Part shown: in pieces, positions 1 to 8,285 of the stretch
Numbering within the stretch: position 1 is the first letter of the stretch
Layout of the letters: each line of letters opens with the position of its first letter
Origin: Deltaproteobacteria bacterium
Lineage (GTDB): Bacteria > Myxococcota_A > Polyangia > DRWM01 > JAAZOP01
DNA length: 64,000 bases
Direction: 5' to 3'
Assembly: GCA_016218765.1 (NCBI GenBank)
Contig: JACRCZ010000069.1
Location: forward strand, 24,822-88,821
Translations under genes and position numbers: made by a program
Notes under the pieces: generated by a model
The model's input: only the letters and a program-made list of their open reading frames with translations
Database searches by the model: none
Told to the model about the DNA's origin: nothing

Positions 1-684
1 TCGGCGTGCAGCGGGGCGCTCCCGGTACCGACCGGGGTGGGCGGGGGCGACGAGGTCGTGGCGAAGTACGACCGGTGGCTGGCGCACGTCGACGAGCTGC
101 AGGCATCGGTGGAGGAGGCGCAGCGGTGGGTCCTGGACGCGCCGAAGGAGCTGGCCGTCACGCTCGGCCTGCCCGAGACCGCGACGCTGGACGAGATCCA
201 GACGGCGATCCGGGAGAAGCTCGCGGCCGCCGGCATCACGGCGTCGGGGTCGCTGACGGTGGAGATCAACGCCGAGGCGGGCGCATCCGGCAGCGCGGCG
301 GCGGGCCCGGGCGGCGCGTCGGCGCAGGGCGAGGCGCACGCGTCGGTCGAGGTGCGGATCGTGGCGGCGGCGGGCGTGGAGCTGAACGCCGAAGCGCAGG
401 CGGTGCTGGACGCGGTGAAGCTGTGCCTGGAGCGCGTCGCGGGCATCAAGCCGCGACTCGAGGCGATCATCGCGAACCTGGAGACCGTGATCAGCGAGGG
501 TCGCGCCCTCATCGTCTCGATGCCCGACGACCTCACCGGCCTCCTGGCGGCGAAGATCGCCGAGTACACCCCGAAGTTCAACGCGCGCATCGACTTCCTC
601 GTCGGCTTCAGCGGCTCGGCCGCCGGCACGGTCGAGGCGTCGGCCAGCATCACCGTTTCCGTCTCCGCCGGCGTGACGGGGTAG
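1..684 (+). CDS. Lipoprotein, 5'-truncated by the window edge
   Basis: The frame is open from the first base and ends at a TAG at 682-684. Codons 1-3 read Ser-Ala-Cys followed by SGALPVPTG, which looks like the end of a lipobox and the start of a mature lipoprotein, so the signal peptide probably lies just outside the window. The remaining 224 residues are soluble: helical N- and C-terminal parts flank a small-residue segment rich in Ala, Gly and Ser, and the tail alternates Ser, Val, Ala and Thr like beta strands. No family recognised. An internal GTG at 37 could be read as a start but would discard the lipobox. Likely role: envelope-anchored protein of unknown function. Confidence 0.65.
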   Translation, partial: SACSGALPVPTGVGGGDEVVAKYDRWLAHVDELQASVEEAQRWVLDAPKELAVTLGLPETATLDEIQTAIREKLAAAGITASGSLTVEINAEAGASGSAAAGPGGASAQGEAHASVEVRIVAAAGVELNAEAQAVLDAVKLCLERVAGIKPRLEAIIANLETVISEGRALIVSMPDDLTGLLAAKIAEYTPKFNARIDFLVGFSGSAAGTVEASASITVSVSAGVTG

Positions 685-691
685 TGCGGGA

Positions 692-789
692 AGTGCGGGG
701 AGTGCGGGGAGTGCGGCCGCGCGCTCGCCGCCGGTCTTCCCGCTCTTCCTGCTCTTGACGCTCTTCCCGCACTCCCCCCGCACTCCCCC
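692..789. repeat. Imperfect inverted repeat downstream of the lipoprotein gene
   Basis: Tandem copies of AGTGCGGGG/AGTGCGG at 692-716 are answered by their near-complement, CCGCACTCCCCCCGCACT, at 767-784. The intervening 50 bases are pyrimidine-rich (CTCTTCC-type repeats). RNA from either strand could fold into a long GC hairpin, so this may end transcription of the first gene. There is no run of T, so it would not be a classical intrinsic terminator. It fills most of the 145-base gap before the next gene. Confidence 0.45.
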
Positions 790-829
790 TGCTTGCCCCT
801 TCCCCCCCTTTCGGGTACATCTTCCGTCC

Positions 830-1282
830 ATGCTGCGTTTGCGAGTGCAACCGCTGAACACCGATCAGGTGTTGCTGTACTTGAAGCTCCTTTCCGGGGT
901 GGCGGCGGCGGACGGCGAGGTATCGGAGGCGGAGCGGGCGATGTTCGAGGCGACGATGGCGGACTACGGTCTGCCGGACGACGCCCGGCGCCAGATCCGC
1001 TCCTGCCTGGACGCGCCGCCATCGATCGACGGGGACCTCAGGCGGCTGGAGGACGGGGCGGTGCGGCGGTTGTTCCTGCGCGACGCCTGGCTGATGGCGT
1101 ACATGGACGGGCGCGTGAGCGATCCCGAGCGCGAGCGGCTGGAGACGGTACGCCGGGCGTTGCGGCTGCCCGAGTCGGAGGCGGCGGCGGCGGAGGGTTG
1201 GGTCCGCGAGGGGCTGGCGTGGATCGTGCGAGGGGACGAGATGGTCGGCACGCTCGCCCCGCACCGGCGTTCGATGTTCTAG
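830..1282 (+). CDS. TerB-like / DUF533-type helical protein
   Basis: A 150-residue protein with two copies of the TerB hallmark, an Asp-Gly loop between helices followed by an acidic helix: AAADGEVSEAE near residue 27 and AYMDGRVSDPE near residue 88. TerB-family proteins are all-helical, bind metal through such acidic loops and occur in tellurite-resistance and stress contexts; the exact role here is unknown. The ATG at 830 is chosen because the protein then begins at the first helix. An upstream in-frame ATG at 755 would translate the pyrimidine-rich inverted repeat. No good Shine-Dalgarno is visible. It is followed 25 bases later by the GTPase gene and probably shares its transcript. Confidence 0.7.
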   Translation: MLRLRVQPLNTDQVLLYLKLLSGVAAADGEVSEAERAMFEATMADYGLPDDARRQIRSCLDAPPSIDGDLRRLEDGAVRRLFLRDAWLMAYMDGRVSDPERERLETVRRALRLPESEAAAAEGWVREGLAWIVRGDEMVGTLAPHRRSMF

Positions 1283-1307
1283 GCCTGCCGGCCCGCAAGG
1301 CGCGACG

Positions 1308-2297
1308 ATGACGGCGAATCTGTCCCCCGAGTACAAGGACGCGGAGGCCCGCTACCGGAAGGCCACGTCGCACGAGGAGCGGCTTCGCGCGCTCGAGGAC
1401 ATGTACTCCTGGATCCCCAAGCACAAGGGGACGGAGAAGATGCAGGCGGACCTCAAGACCCGCATCGCGCGCATGCGCGAGGAGGGGGACAAGGGTCCGA
1501 AGGCCGGCGGCGGGAAGTCGGCGCTCATCACGGTGGATCGGCAGGCCGAGGCGATGGCGATGCTGCTGGGTCCGCCGAACGTGGGGAAGTCCGCCCTGTT
1601 GCGCGCGTTGTCGAAGGCGCAGCCGGAGGTCGCTCCGTATCCGTTCACGACGCAGGTGCCGTGTTCCGGGATCGCGCACCACGAGGACGTCCCGATCCAG
1701 GTGGTCGACCTGCCGGCGCTGTCGGCCGAGCGTCCGTTGCCGTGGGTCATCGGGCAGGCCCGCAACGCCGACGTGCTCCTGCTGGTGGTCGACCTGTCGC
1801 TGGACCCGTTGACCGAGCTGCACGACGTGCTCGCGTTGCTGGAGGAGGCGAAGCTGTACCCCCGGCGCGACCCCGAGGCGGCGCCGGAGGAGATCCGGCA
1901 GCGCGCCAGGCGTGCGGTTCTCGTCGGCAACAAGCTCGACGCACCGGGCGCCCGCGACAACCTGGAGGCGTTCCGCGAGCTGTACGAGGGCGACCTGCCG
2001 CTGCTGGCCGTATCGGCGCTGACGGGCGACGCGGTGGCATCGATCCCGGCGCACGTCTTCGAGGTCTGCCGTCTGCTGCGGGTGTACGCGAAGCAGCCGG
2101 GCAAGCCGGCCGACATGAACGCGCCGTTCGTGCTGCGCGCGGGTGCGACGGTGGGGATGCTGGCCGAGCGGATCCACAAGGACCTGGCCCAGACGCTCAA
2201 GTTCGCGCGCGTCTGGGGCGCGCACACCTTCGACGGCCAGCGCGTGATTTCGGACTACGCGCTGCACGACAAGGACGTGGTCGAGCTGCACGTCTAG
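1308..2297 (+). CDS. DRG/Obg-type GTPase with C-terminal TGS domain
   Basis: A 329-residue GTPase. An N-terminal helical hairpin (residues 8-60) resembles that of DRG proteins. The G domain follows: G1 GPPNVGKS (88-95), switch I PYPFTT (110-115), G3 as DLPA (134-137) instead of DTPG, G4 NKLD (208-211) and G5 SAL (236-238). A TGS domain occupies about residues 270-329. TGS domains bind RNA or regulatory ligands, and DRG/Rbg proteins act on ribosomes in archaea and eukaryotes. The loss of the G3 Gly/Thr may alter hydrolysis. It lies between the TerB-like gene and the zinc-ribbon gene, which starts 10 bases downstream. Family assignment is firm; cellular role is inferred. Confidence 0.85.
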   Translation: MTANLSPEYKDAEARYRKATSHEERLRALEDMYSWIPKHKGTEKMQADLKTRIARMREEGDKGPKAGGGKSALITVDRQAEAMAMLLGPPNVGKSALLRALSKAQPEVAPYPFTTQVPCSGIAHHEDVPIQVVDLPALSAERPLPWVIGQARNADVLLLVVDLSLDPLTELHDVLALLEEAKLYPRRDPEAAPEEIRQRARRAVLVGNKLDAPGARDNLEAFRELYEGDLPLLAVSALTGDAVASIPAHVFEVCRLLRVYAKQPGKPADMNAPFVLRAGATVGMLAERIHKDLAQTLKFARVWGAHTFDGQRVISDYALHDKDVVELHV

Positions 2298-2307
2298 GGA
2301 GGCCGAG

Positions 2308-3738
2308 ATGCCCGTCGTCGCGAAGTGTCCCAACTGCAACGGACCTCTGGACAAGGCGCCGAGCGGTCCCGACTCGAAGTGTCCCTATTGCGGGGCCACG
2401 CTGCTGGCGACGACGTACATGCCGTCGCCCGCCGCGGCGCCGGGACCGGTACTGGGCGTCCCTCCCGGAGGCGTGCCCTACCCGCCGGCCTCGGGGGCCG
2501 GCTGGGGTACTCCCGCGGTCGGTGCTCCCGGGGCCTACCCGCCCTCGGCGCCGATGCCCCTGCCGCCGATGCCGGTGTTCCACGCGCGCAAGCGGTCCCC
2601 GGCGGCCGCGCTGGTCTCGATCGTCATCTCGGTCGTCGTCTTCGGCGCCATCGGCGTCGGCGTGTTCTTCATGCAGAGGAAGGTGCAGAGCGAGGCCGAG
2701 AAGGCGTCGCAGGCGGCGAGCCAGGCGGTGGAGCAGCTCACGGCCGAGGTGCGCCTTGGACCGATGCCGCTGGTTGCGGGCGAGGAGCTGGAGATCGTCA
2801 TGCCGTCGTCGCTCAACGGCCCCGGCGGCCGCGTGCTGACCACGTTGACGATGGACCTGCCGGAGGAGCAGGCGCACGAGATCTCGCTGCGCGGCGGCGC
2901 GGGGTACATCCAGTGCCGGATGAAGGCGCTGAACGCCTCCGACAAGGCCCTGGCCAGGACCGTCGCCGACGACGACCACGCGCAGATCTACGCGCCGCTG
3001 CCCCAGGGCAAGTCCTCGATCCTCGTGGATTGCGACGCCCACCCCGGCGAGCGCAGCGTCTTCGTCTTCGCGCGGCCCCTGCCGCTCCTCTCGACCGGCG
3101 AGCAGGCGGCGTTCGTGATCGAGCCGGGGATGGAGTCCGCGGGGGCGGCGGTGGTGCCGCTGGAGGCCGGGCACTACGTGATCGCGCTCCTGTGCGACGA
3201 CGTCAACACCTCGCTGCAGGTGCTGGGGGAGCGCGACGCGCTGGTGGGGAAGGCCGACGTCGACTCTTCCACGCACCGCGCCGTCCTGGAGGCCGATCTG
3301 GAGGCGGTACCGTACCTGGTGCAGGCGCTGCGCTCCTCGGCCGCCGGGCAGAAGATCCAGGTCACGGTCGCGCTCACCGCGACGGCCCCGGAGCCGATCC
3401 CGATGGACAGCGACGTCCGCGGCGTCCTTTCGCGATGGGTCCCGAACGTGACGTACTCCTTCACGCTGGGGGCCGAGAGCAAGATCGCCGTGACCCTCAG
3501 CTCCGCGTCCTTCGATCACTCGGTGGAGCTGCGGCGCGCGGACGGGGTGTCGGTGGCGAGCAGCGGCGAGGCGAGTGCGCGGGAGCGGGCGCGGGTGGCG
3601 CCGAACCTGCCGCTGGCGGCAGGGGAGTACCGCATCATCGTGACCGGGGACGACTACTCGATCTCGGAGGGGGAGTTCACGTTGCGGGTGGAGGCGGTGG
3701 CGGACGAGCCGCCGCCGAGGAAGGGGCGGGGCCGGTAG
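2308..3738 (+). CDS. Zinc-ribbon membrane protein with large extracytoplasmic domain
   Basis: 476 residues. A zinc ribbon at the N-terminus uses C7-x2-C10 and C25-x2-C28. It is followed by a Pro/Gly/Ala-rich linker (about 38-92), one hydrophobic helix (about 99-121) and a roughly 350-residue domain outside the membrane. The last 100 residues (after VTYSFTLGAESKIAVTLSS) look like a beta-sandwich of the bacterial pre-peptidase C-terminal type. A GGGAGG Shine-Dalgarno sits 5 bases before the ATG. Zinc-ribbon/one-TM proteins of this layout are common in Myxococcota and their function is unknown. It probably forms one transcription unit with the two genes upstream. Confidence 0.78.
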   Translation: MPVVAKCPNCNGPLDKAPSGPDSKCPYCGATLLATTYMPSPAAAPGPVLGVPPGGVPYPPASGAGWGTPAVGAPGAYPPSAPMPLPPMPVFHARKRSPAAALVSIVISVVVFGAIGVGVFFMQRKVQSEAEKASQAASQAVEQLTAEVRLGPMPLVAGEELEIVMPSSLNGPGGRVLTTLTMDLPEEQAHEISLRGGAGYIQCRMKALNASDKALARTVADDDHAQIYAPLPQGKSSILVDCDAHPGERSVFVFARPLPLLSTGEQAAFVIEPGMESAGAAVVPLEAGHYVIALLCDDVNTSLQVLGERDALVGKADVDSSTHRAVLEADLEAVPYLVQALRSSAAGQKIQVTVALTATAPEPIPMDSDVRGVLSRWVPNVTYSFTLGAESKIAVTLSSASFDHSVELRRADGVSVASSGEASARERARVAPNLPLAAGEYRIIVTGDDYSISEGEFTLRVEAVADEPPPRKGRGR

Positions 3739-3742
3739 GGAT

Positions 3743-5566
3743 CTAGAGCGGTTCGACTTCGTTGAGCAGCTCGAGGGCGACGCCGAGGGCCTGTCTGGTC
3801 TTGTCGACGCGGGCGAGGTCGCCTTCCAGCTTGGCGCGGAGCTGGTCGCGCGTCCCTTCGGTGTCGGCCAGCTTCTTCTCCAGGTCGGCGATGCGCGCGG
3901 TGGCCTTTTCCTGTTCCATGCGCAGGTGTTCGGCGGCGACCTGGCTGGTGCGCAGCTCGCCGTCCAGCCCGTCGGCCCGGCGTGCCGTCTCGTCGCGCTC
4001 CTCGGTGAGTTTGGCGATCTGGGCCACGTGCTTCTCGCGCTGCGCCTCGGCGTCGGCGAGCTTTCCGTCGCGCGAGGCGATTTCGCCGCGCAGTCCCGTC
4101 ACCTCGGCCTCGTGCGCGGTGACCAGCTCGGCCACCTGTCCGTCGTGCTTCTGCTGCAGCTCTTCGACCGCCTTGGTCTTCTCGGCGGTGAGCTTCTCCT
4201 CCTGCTGGTTCATGGAGCGGCGGAACCGCTCCTGCATCTCGAAGACCTCGTTGTCGTGCCGTTCCTGCTGGGACGCCTGTGACCGCTCGTGCTCTTCGTG
4301 CAGCGCCGCCAGGGCCGCGTCCTTATCGGCGGTCAGCTCCGCGCGCAGCTTGTCGAGGGCCTCGCCCCGTTCGACGTCCTTGGCCGCAGTGAGGTCGTTC
4401 CGGGCGCGCTCGAGCGCCTCGGCGGCGGCCGCGTCGCGGTCGCGGAGCGTCTGTTCGTGGGCGACGCGCTGCGTCTCGGCGTCTTCCTTGGTCTTCTTGA
4501 GGTTCTCCTCGGTGGTCTTGAGCCGCCGGCCCAGGTCGTCGGCGCGTTTGGAGGCGACTTCCTTGTCGGCGCCCAGGGAATCGAGCTGGCCTTTGAGCGA
4601 GGTGATCTCGCGGTCGCGTTCGCCGATCGTGTCTTCCAGATCGAGATGCTTGGTCTCGGCTTCGTTGATCTTGCTCTTGAGCTCGAGGAGCTGCTTGTCC
4701 TTCTTGAGGGTGGATTCCTGGAGGTCGACCAGCTCGGCGTCGCGTTTGTTGATCGACTGTTTGAGCTCGAGGATCTGGCGGGTATCGCCGCCGCCCTTGG
4801 CCTTGGCCGGAGCGGCTTCGGCGGCTTCCTTGGCCTGTTTCTGGGCCAGCTCGAGCTGTTTCTCCAGGCGCGAGACCTCGTCGCGCAGCTTGTCCGCCTC
4901 GGCCAGGGCCTCGGGCGAGGTTTCCTTGGCCGCGCGGGCCTCGTCGCGGGCCTTCTTCGCGTCCTCGCGGGCCTTGTCGGCCTCCTTGCGGGACTGTTCC
5001 GCGTCGCGTTCCAGGCGGCTCACGTCCGCCTTGAGCCGCGCCAGCTCGGCTTCCGTTTCCGCGGAGACCGCCGGTGACGCCTCGATCACCTCCTCGACGA
5101 CCTCGTCGATCAGGGGTGCCGCGGAGGCCGGCGGGGCCTCGACGATCTCCTCCTCGACCAGCATCTCGGTCCCGGCCGCGGCCGCGGGGGTGGCCGTGAG
5201 CGTCAGGTAGTCGGAGACGGCGCTGCGGAAGTCGTCCAGGCTGAACGGCTTGCGCAGGTAGACCTCGGCGCGTCCCGCCAGTCCCTGGTGGCGCTGGACC
5301 TGGCCTTCCTCGCGGTCGGTGTACAGGAGGACGCAGGGGATGCCCTTGGCCTGGGGCGTCTTCTTGATCAGCGAGCAGGCGAGGAAGCCCGTGGACTTGC
5401 CGAGCTGCGGGCCGATGACGACGAGCTTCGGCGCGTGGCTCGACACCTTCTGTCGCGCCGCCTCGATGTCGTCCACGGCGTCGGCGAGGTAGCCGTGCGT
5501 TCCGAGGAATTCGGATAGGGAGGAAATCGTGTCCGAGTCGGTCTCGATGATCAGGACGGTATCCAC
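3743..5566 (-). CDS. FrzS/AglZ-like pseudo-receiver with long coiled coil
   Basis: A 607-residue protein. Residues 1-125 form a response-regulator receiver fold (VLIIETDSD at the first strand, LRKPF with the conserved Lys at 106). The phospho-acceptor Asp is missing: the strand-3 motif reads VVIGPQ, with Gly52 where Asp is expected. A Pro/Glu/Ala linker (about 130-185) leads to an almost uninterrupted heptad-rich coiled coil of about 400 residues. Degenerate receiver plus long coiled coil is the architecture of the Myxococcus gliding-motility proteins FrzS and AglZ. The GTG at 5566 is chosen because AAGGAG stands 9 bases upstream; an ATG at 5584 overlaps that Shine-Dalgarno and would add six residues. 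Divergent from the mevalonate-type operon. Confidence 0.83.
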   Translation of the reverse strand: MDTVLIIETDSDTISSLSEFLGTHGYLADAVDDIEAARQKVSSHAPKLVVIGPQLGKSTGFLACSLIKKTPQAKGIPCVLLYTDREEGQVQRHQGLAGRAEVYLRKPFSLDDFRSAVSDYLTLTATPAAAAGTEMLVEEEIVEAPPASAAPLIDEVVEEVIEASPAVSAETEAELARLKADVSRLERDAEQSRKEADKAREDAKKARDEARAAKETSPEALAEADKLRDEVSRLEKQLELAQKQAKEAAEAAPAKAKGGGDTRQILELKQSINKRDAELVDLQESTLKKDKQLLELKSKINEAETKHLDLEDTIGERDREITSLKGQLDSLGADKEVASKRADDLGRRLKTTEENLKKTKEDAETQRVAHEQTLRDRDAAAAEALERARNDLTAAKDVERGEALDKLRAELTADKDAALAALHEEHERSQASQQERHDNEVFEMQERFRRSMNQQEEKLTAEKTKAVEELQQKHDGQVAELVTAHEAEVTGLRGEIASRDGKLADAEAQREKHVAQIAKLTEERDETARRADGLDGELRTSQVAAEHLRMEQEKATARIADLEKKLADTEGTRDQLRAKLEGDLARVDKTRQALGVALELLNEVEPL

Positions 5567-5638
5567 CGGCCGCCGCTCCTTCATCCCGCTCGTGGGACGC
5601 GTTGTTCCCTCGCCCGGTGCGTCCGGGTTCGAGGCGGC

Positions 5639-5668
5639 ATGGTATCCCACGCGGGTCCGGGGAGTCAA
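5639..5668 (-). promoter_or_regulatory. Candidate promoter of the FrzS-like gene
   Basis: On the minus strand TTGACT (5668-5663) is followed after 18 bases by TACCAT (5644-5639), about 70 bases before the chosen GTG start. It resembles other candidate promoters in this window (TTGACC-18-TACGGT before purB, TTGACG-17-TACAGC before a lipoprotein gene). This is recognition by eye only. Confidence 0.4.
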
Positions 5669-5758
5669 ACGGCCGGCGGGCGGCAAGCGTGCGGGATGAT
5701 TGGCCCGGACCCGGCTTGCGATGGACATCCGCGCGCGTCTCGGGCAGCATCGTCCGCC

Positions 5759-7045
5759 ATGAGCGTGGATCTTCGATCCTACCTCGCCGCGGCCGAACGG
5801 GCCGGGCTGCTGGACCGGGTGCCGGAGCTCTTGTCGCCGGCCGAGCCGCTGGCGCGAAGGCTGCACGAGGCGGGCGAGCGCATCGTCCGTTTCGACCGCG
5901 TGCGCGGCTACGCGGCGCCGATCGTCGGCGGCGTCGTGGCCTCCCGCGCCCTCCTCGCCCGCACGCTCGGCACGTCCCCCGGCGAGCTGGTGCGCACCGT
6001 CATGGCCGCGCTGGACGCCACACGTCCGTGTCGCGTGGTGCGCGACGCCCCGTTCCTCGCGCACGTCGTCCGCAAGCCCGACCTGGGCGGGATCATCCCG
6101 ATCGTCCGCTTCTACCCCGAGAGGGGCCGTCGGTTCCTGACGGGGACGATCGTGATCGTCCGCACGCGATCGGGGATGAACCTCTCGTTCCACCGCATGA
6201 TGTTCCTGGGCCGGAACCGGCTGTCGGTCCGCGTCGTCCCGCGTCACCTGCACGCGGTGCTCGCGGAGGGCGGTGGGAGGGCCGAGGTGGCGGTGGTCTG
6301 CGGGGTGCACCCGGCGGTGGAGCTGGCCGCGGCGACGTCGGGCCCGCCGGAGCTGGACGAGCTGCGCCTGGCCTCGGCGCTGCTCCACGGCCGGCTCGAC
6401 TGCGTGGAGCTCGACGGCTTCCGCGTTCCGGCGCATGCCGAGCTGGTCCTGCGGGGGCGGTTCACGGGGGCGTTGGCCGACGAGGGGCCGTTCGTCGATC
6501 TCACGGGCACGTACGACGGCATCCGCCGGCAGCCCGTGCTCGAGATCGCCCGTCTGTACCACCGCGACGACTGGATCTACCGCACGATCCTGCCGGGTGG
6601 TGCCGAGCATCGTGCGCTGATGGGCATTCCGCAGGAGCCGCGCATCCTGCGCATCGTGGCCAACGCGGTTCCCGGCGTCGTCGCCGTCGCCCTGACGGTC
6701 GGCGGCTGTTCCTGGCTGCACGCCGTGGTGTCGATCCGCAAGCGGGCGGAGGGCGACGGGCGGAACGCCGGTCTGGCGGCGCTGGCCGCCCATCCTTCGC
6801 TCAAGCGCGTCACGGTGGTCGACGACGATGTCGATCCGTGGAACGCGGACGACGTCGAGTGGGCCGTCGCGACGCGTTTCCAGCCGGACCGCGACCTGTT
6901 CGTGATCACCGGCGCCCGCGGCTCCAGCCTCGACCCCTCCCGCGACCTCGCGACGGAGACCACCGCCAAGTGGATTCTCGACGCGACCATCCCGCTCGGC
7001 CGGTCCCGGCGCGACTTCGTTCGCGTCGTCCCCGGGCCGGTGTAG
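5759..7045 (+). CDS. UbiD-family decarboxylase, probable anhydromevalonate phosphate decarboxylase
   Basis: 428 residues with the UbiD fold throughout. RVRGYAAPIVGG marks the N-terminal domain, NLSFHRMMFLGRNRLSV the prenylated-FMN region, and DEGPFVDLTGTYD carries Glu242 and Asp247, spaced like the catalytic acid pair of UbiD enzymes. UbiD enzymes use prenylated FMN to decarboxylate alpha,beta-unsaturated acids. In the archaeal modified mevalonate pathway a UbiD homologue converts trans-anhydromevalonate 5-phosphate to isopentenyl phosphate. The substrate is inferred from the next four genes (aconitase X large and small subunits, isopentenyl phosphate kinase, UbiX), the remaining enzymes of that route. 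The ATG at 5759 is used; an earlier ATG at 5639 would run into the divergent promoter region. The next gene starts 2 bases after the stop. Confidence 0.85.
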   Translation: MSVDLRSYLAAAERAGLLDRVPELLSPAEPLARRLHEAGERIVRFDRVRGYAAPIVGGVVASRALLARTLGTSPGELVRTVMAALDATRPCRVVRDAPFLAHVVRKPDLGGIIPIVRFYPERGRRFLTGTIVIVRTRSGMNLSFHRMMFLGRNRLSVRVVPRHLHAVLAEGGGRAEVAVVCGVHPAVELAAATSGPPELDELRLASALLHGRLDCVELDGFRVPAHAELVLRGRFTGALADEGPFVDLTGTYDGIRRQPVLEIARLYHRDDWIYRTILPGGAEHRALMGIPQEPRILRIVANAVPGVVAVALTVGGCSWLHAVVSIRKRAEGDGRNAGLAALAAHPSLKRVTVVDDDVDPWNADDVEWAVATRFQPDRDLFVITGARGSSLDPSRDLATETTAKWILDATIPLGRSRRDFVRVVPGPV

Positions 7046-7047
7046 CC

Positions 7048-8262
7048 GTGCAGCTCGACGACGACGCTCGCCGCCTGCTGGACGGCGCCGGCGGCGAGGC
7101 TGCCCGCAAGTCGATGGAGATCCTGGTCGCCCTGGGCACGATCTACGAGGCCGAGCGGCTGATCCCGGTGCGCTCCGCGCAGATCTCCGGCGTCTCGTAC
7201 GCCAACCTCGGCGACGCGGGCCTGGAGCTGCTCGAGGCGTGGGCGCGGGACGGGCGCGTGGCCTGTCCGTCGACCCTCAATCCGGCCGGCATGGACCTCG
7301 TGGCGTGGCGGGCGATGGGCATCCCGGAGGAATTCGCGGAGCGGCAGCTGCGCATCGTGCGGGCCTACGAGCGCATGGGGGTGGTGCCATCGTGCACGTG
7401 CACCCCGTACTTCGCCGGCAATCGGCCCGCGGCGGGGGAGCATGTCGCGTGGTCCGAGTCCTCCGCGGTCACCTTCGCCAACTCGGTGCTCGGGGCCCGC
7501 ACGAACCGCGAGGGCGGCCCGTCGGCGCTGGCCGCGGCGCTCTGCGGGCGGACGCCCGACTACGGCCTGCACCGGGACGGGCCGCGGGCGCCGCAGTTCC
7601 TCGTGCGCGTGGAGGCTCCGCTTCCCTCCGCGGCGCACTGGGGAGCGCTGGGCGCGGCGCTCGGCAGGCTCGTCCCCGGCCGCGTGCCGCTCCTCGAGCT
7701 GTCCGCCGGTGCGGCGGGGGACGCCGGCGCGCCGCCGGAGGAGCACCTCATGGCGCTGTCGGCGGCGCTGCCGACGTTCGGCGGAACCTCGATCTTCCAC
7801 GTCGCGGGCGTGACGCCGGAGGCGGGACGGCATCCCCGGCCGGCGGACGGCGTGGCGATCGGGCGGCGGGACGTCGCCGAGGCTTTCGCGGCGCTGGACG
7901 ACGGGGTCGAGCCGGATCTCGTGTTCGTGGGCTGCCCGCACGCGTCGCTCGCGACGTTGCGGCGCGTGGCCGGGCTGCTCGGCGGCCGGCCGGTACGGCG
8001 GACGCTGTGGGTCGCGACCTCGCGGGCGGTGCGCGAGCGGGCCGTGGGGGAGGGGCTGGTGGGTGCGATCGAGGCGAGCGGCGGGCTGGTGGTGGCGGAC
8101 ACGTGTTTCGTCGTGGCGCCGCTGGCGGGGCGGTTCCGGGCGGCGGTGACGGACAGCGCGAAGGGGTGTTTCTATGCGCGGGGGCCGAACGCGATGAAGG
8201 TGCGGCTGGCGTCGTTGGAGGAGTGCGTGGAGGCGGCGGTGGGGGGGAGTCGGGAGTCATGA
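7048..8262 (+). CDS. Aconitase X catalytic subunit, probable phosphomevalonate dehydratase large subunit
   Basis: A 404-residue aconitase X (AcnX) catalytic domain. Candidate iron-sulfur ligands are Cys116/Cys118 in PSCTCTPY, Cys296 in VGCPH and Cys353 in DTCFVV. The stretches ESSAVTFANSVLGARTNREG and TDSAKGCFYA are typical of the family. In archaea AcnX dehydrates mevalonate 5-phosphate to trans-anhydromevalonate 5-phosphate; other bacterial AcnX enzymes dehydrate hydroxyprolines. Neighbouring UbiD, IPK and UbiX genes favour the mevalonate role, and no proline-catabolic gene is nearby. The GTG start at 7048 lies 2 bases after the UbiD stop. The small subunit is encoded separately just downstream, as in archaea, whereas many bacterial AcnX proteins are fused. 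Confidence 0.87.
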   Translation: MQLDDDARRLLDGAGGEAARKSMEILVALGTIYEAERLIPVRSAQISGVSYANLGDAGLELLEAWARDGRVACPSTLNPAGMDLVAWRAMGIPEEFAERQLRIVRAYERMGVVPSCTCTPYFAGNRPAAGEHVAWSESSAVTFANSVLGARTNREGGPSALAAALCGRTPDYGLHRDGPRAPQFLVRVEAPLPSAAHWGALGAALGRLVPGRVPLLELSAGAAGDAGAPPEEHLMALSAALPTFGGTSIFHVAGVTPEAGRHPRPADGVAIGRRDVAEAFAALDDGVEPDLVFVGCPHASLATLRRVAGLLGGRPVRRTLWVATSRAVRERAVGEGLVGAIEASGGLVVADTCFVVAPLAGRFRAAVTDSAKGCFYARGPNAMKVRLASLEECVEAAVGGSRES

Positions 8263-8285
8263 GTCGTGAGTCGTGAGTCATGAGT
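8254..8285 (+). repeat. Perfect 7-bp tandem repeat at the AcnX subunit junction
   Basis: GAGTCAT, GAGTCGT, GAGTCGT, GAGTCAT and a partial GAGT run without a break. The tract contains the large-subunit TGA (8260-8262), overlapped by an ATG (8259-8261), and the small-subunit ATG (8280-8282) exactly 21 bases later. The layout suggests an ancestral ATGA overlap spread apart by three extra 7-bp units. Confidence 0.85.

Noticed and set aside
3743..6793. FrzS-like frame extended to 1016 codons.
   Set aside because: The extension lies opposite the UbiD gene; the receiver domain starts at 5566 with its own ribosome site.
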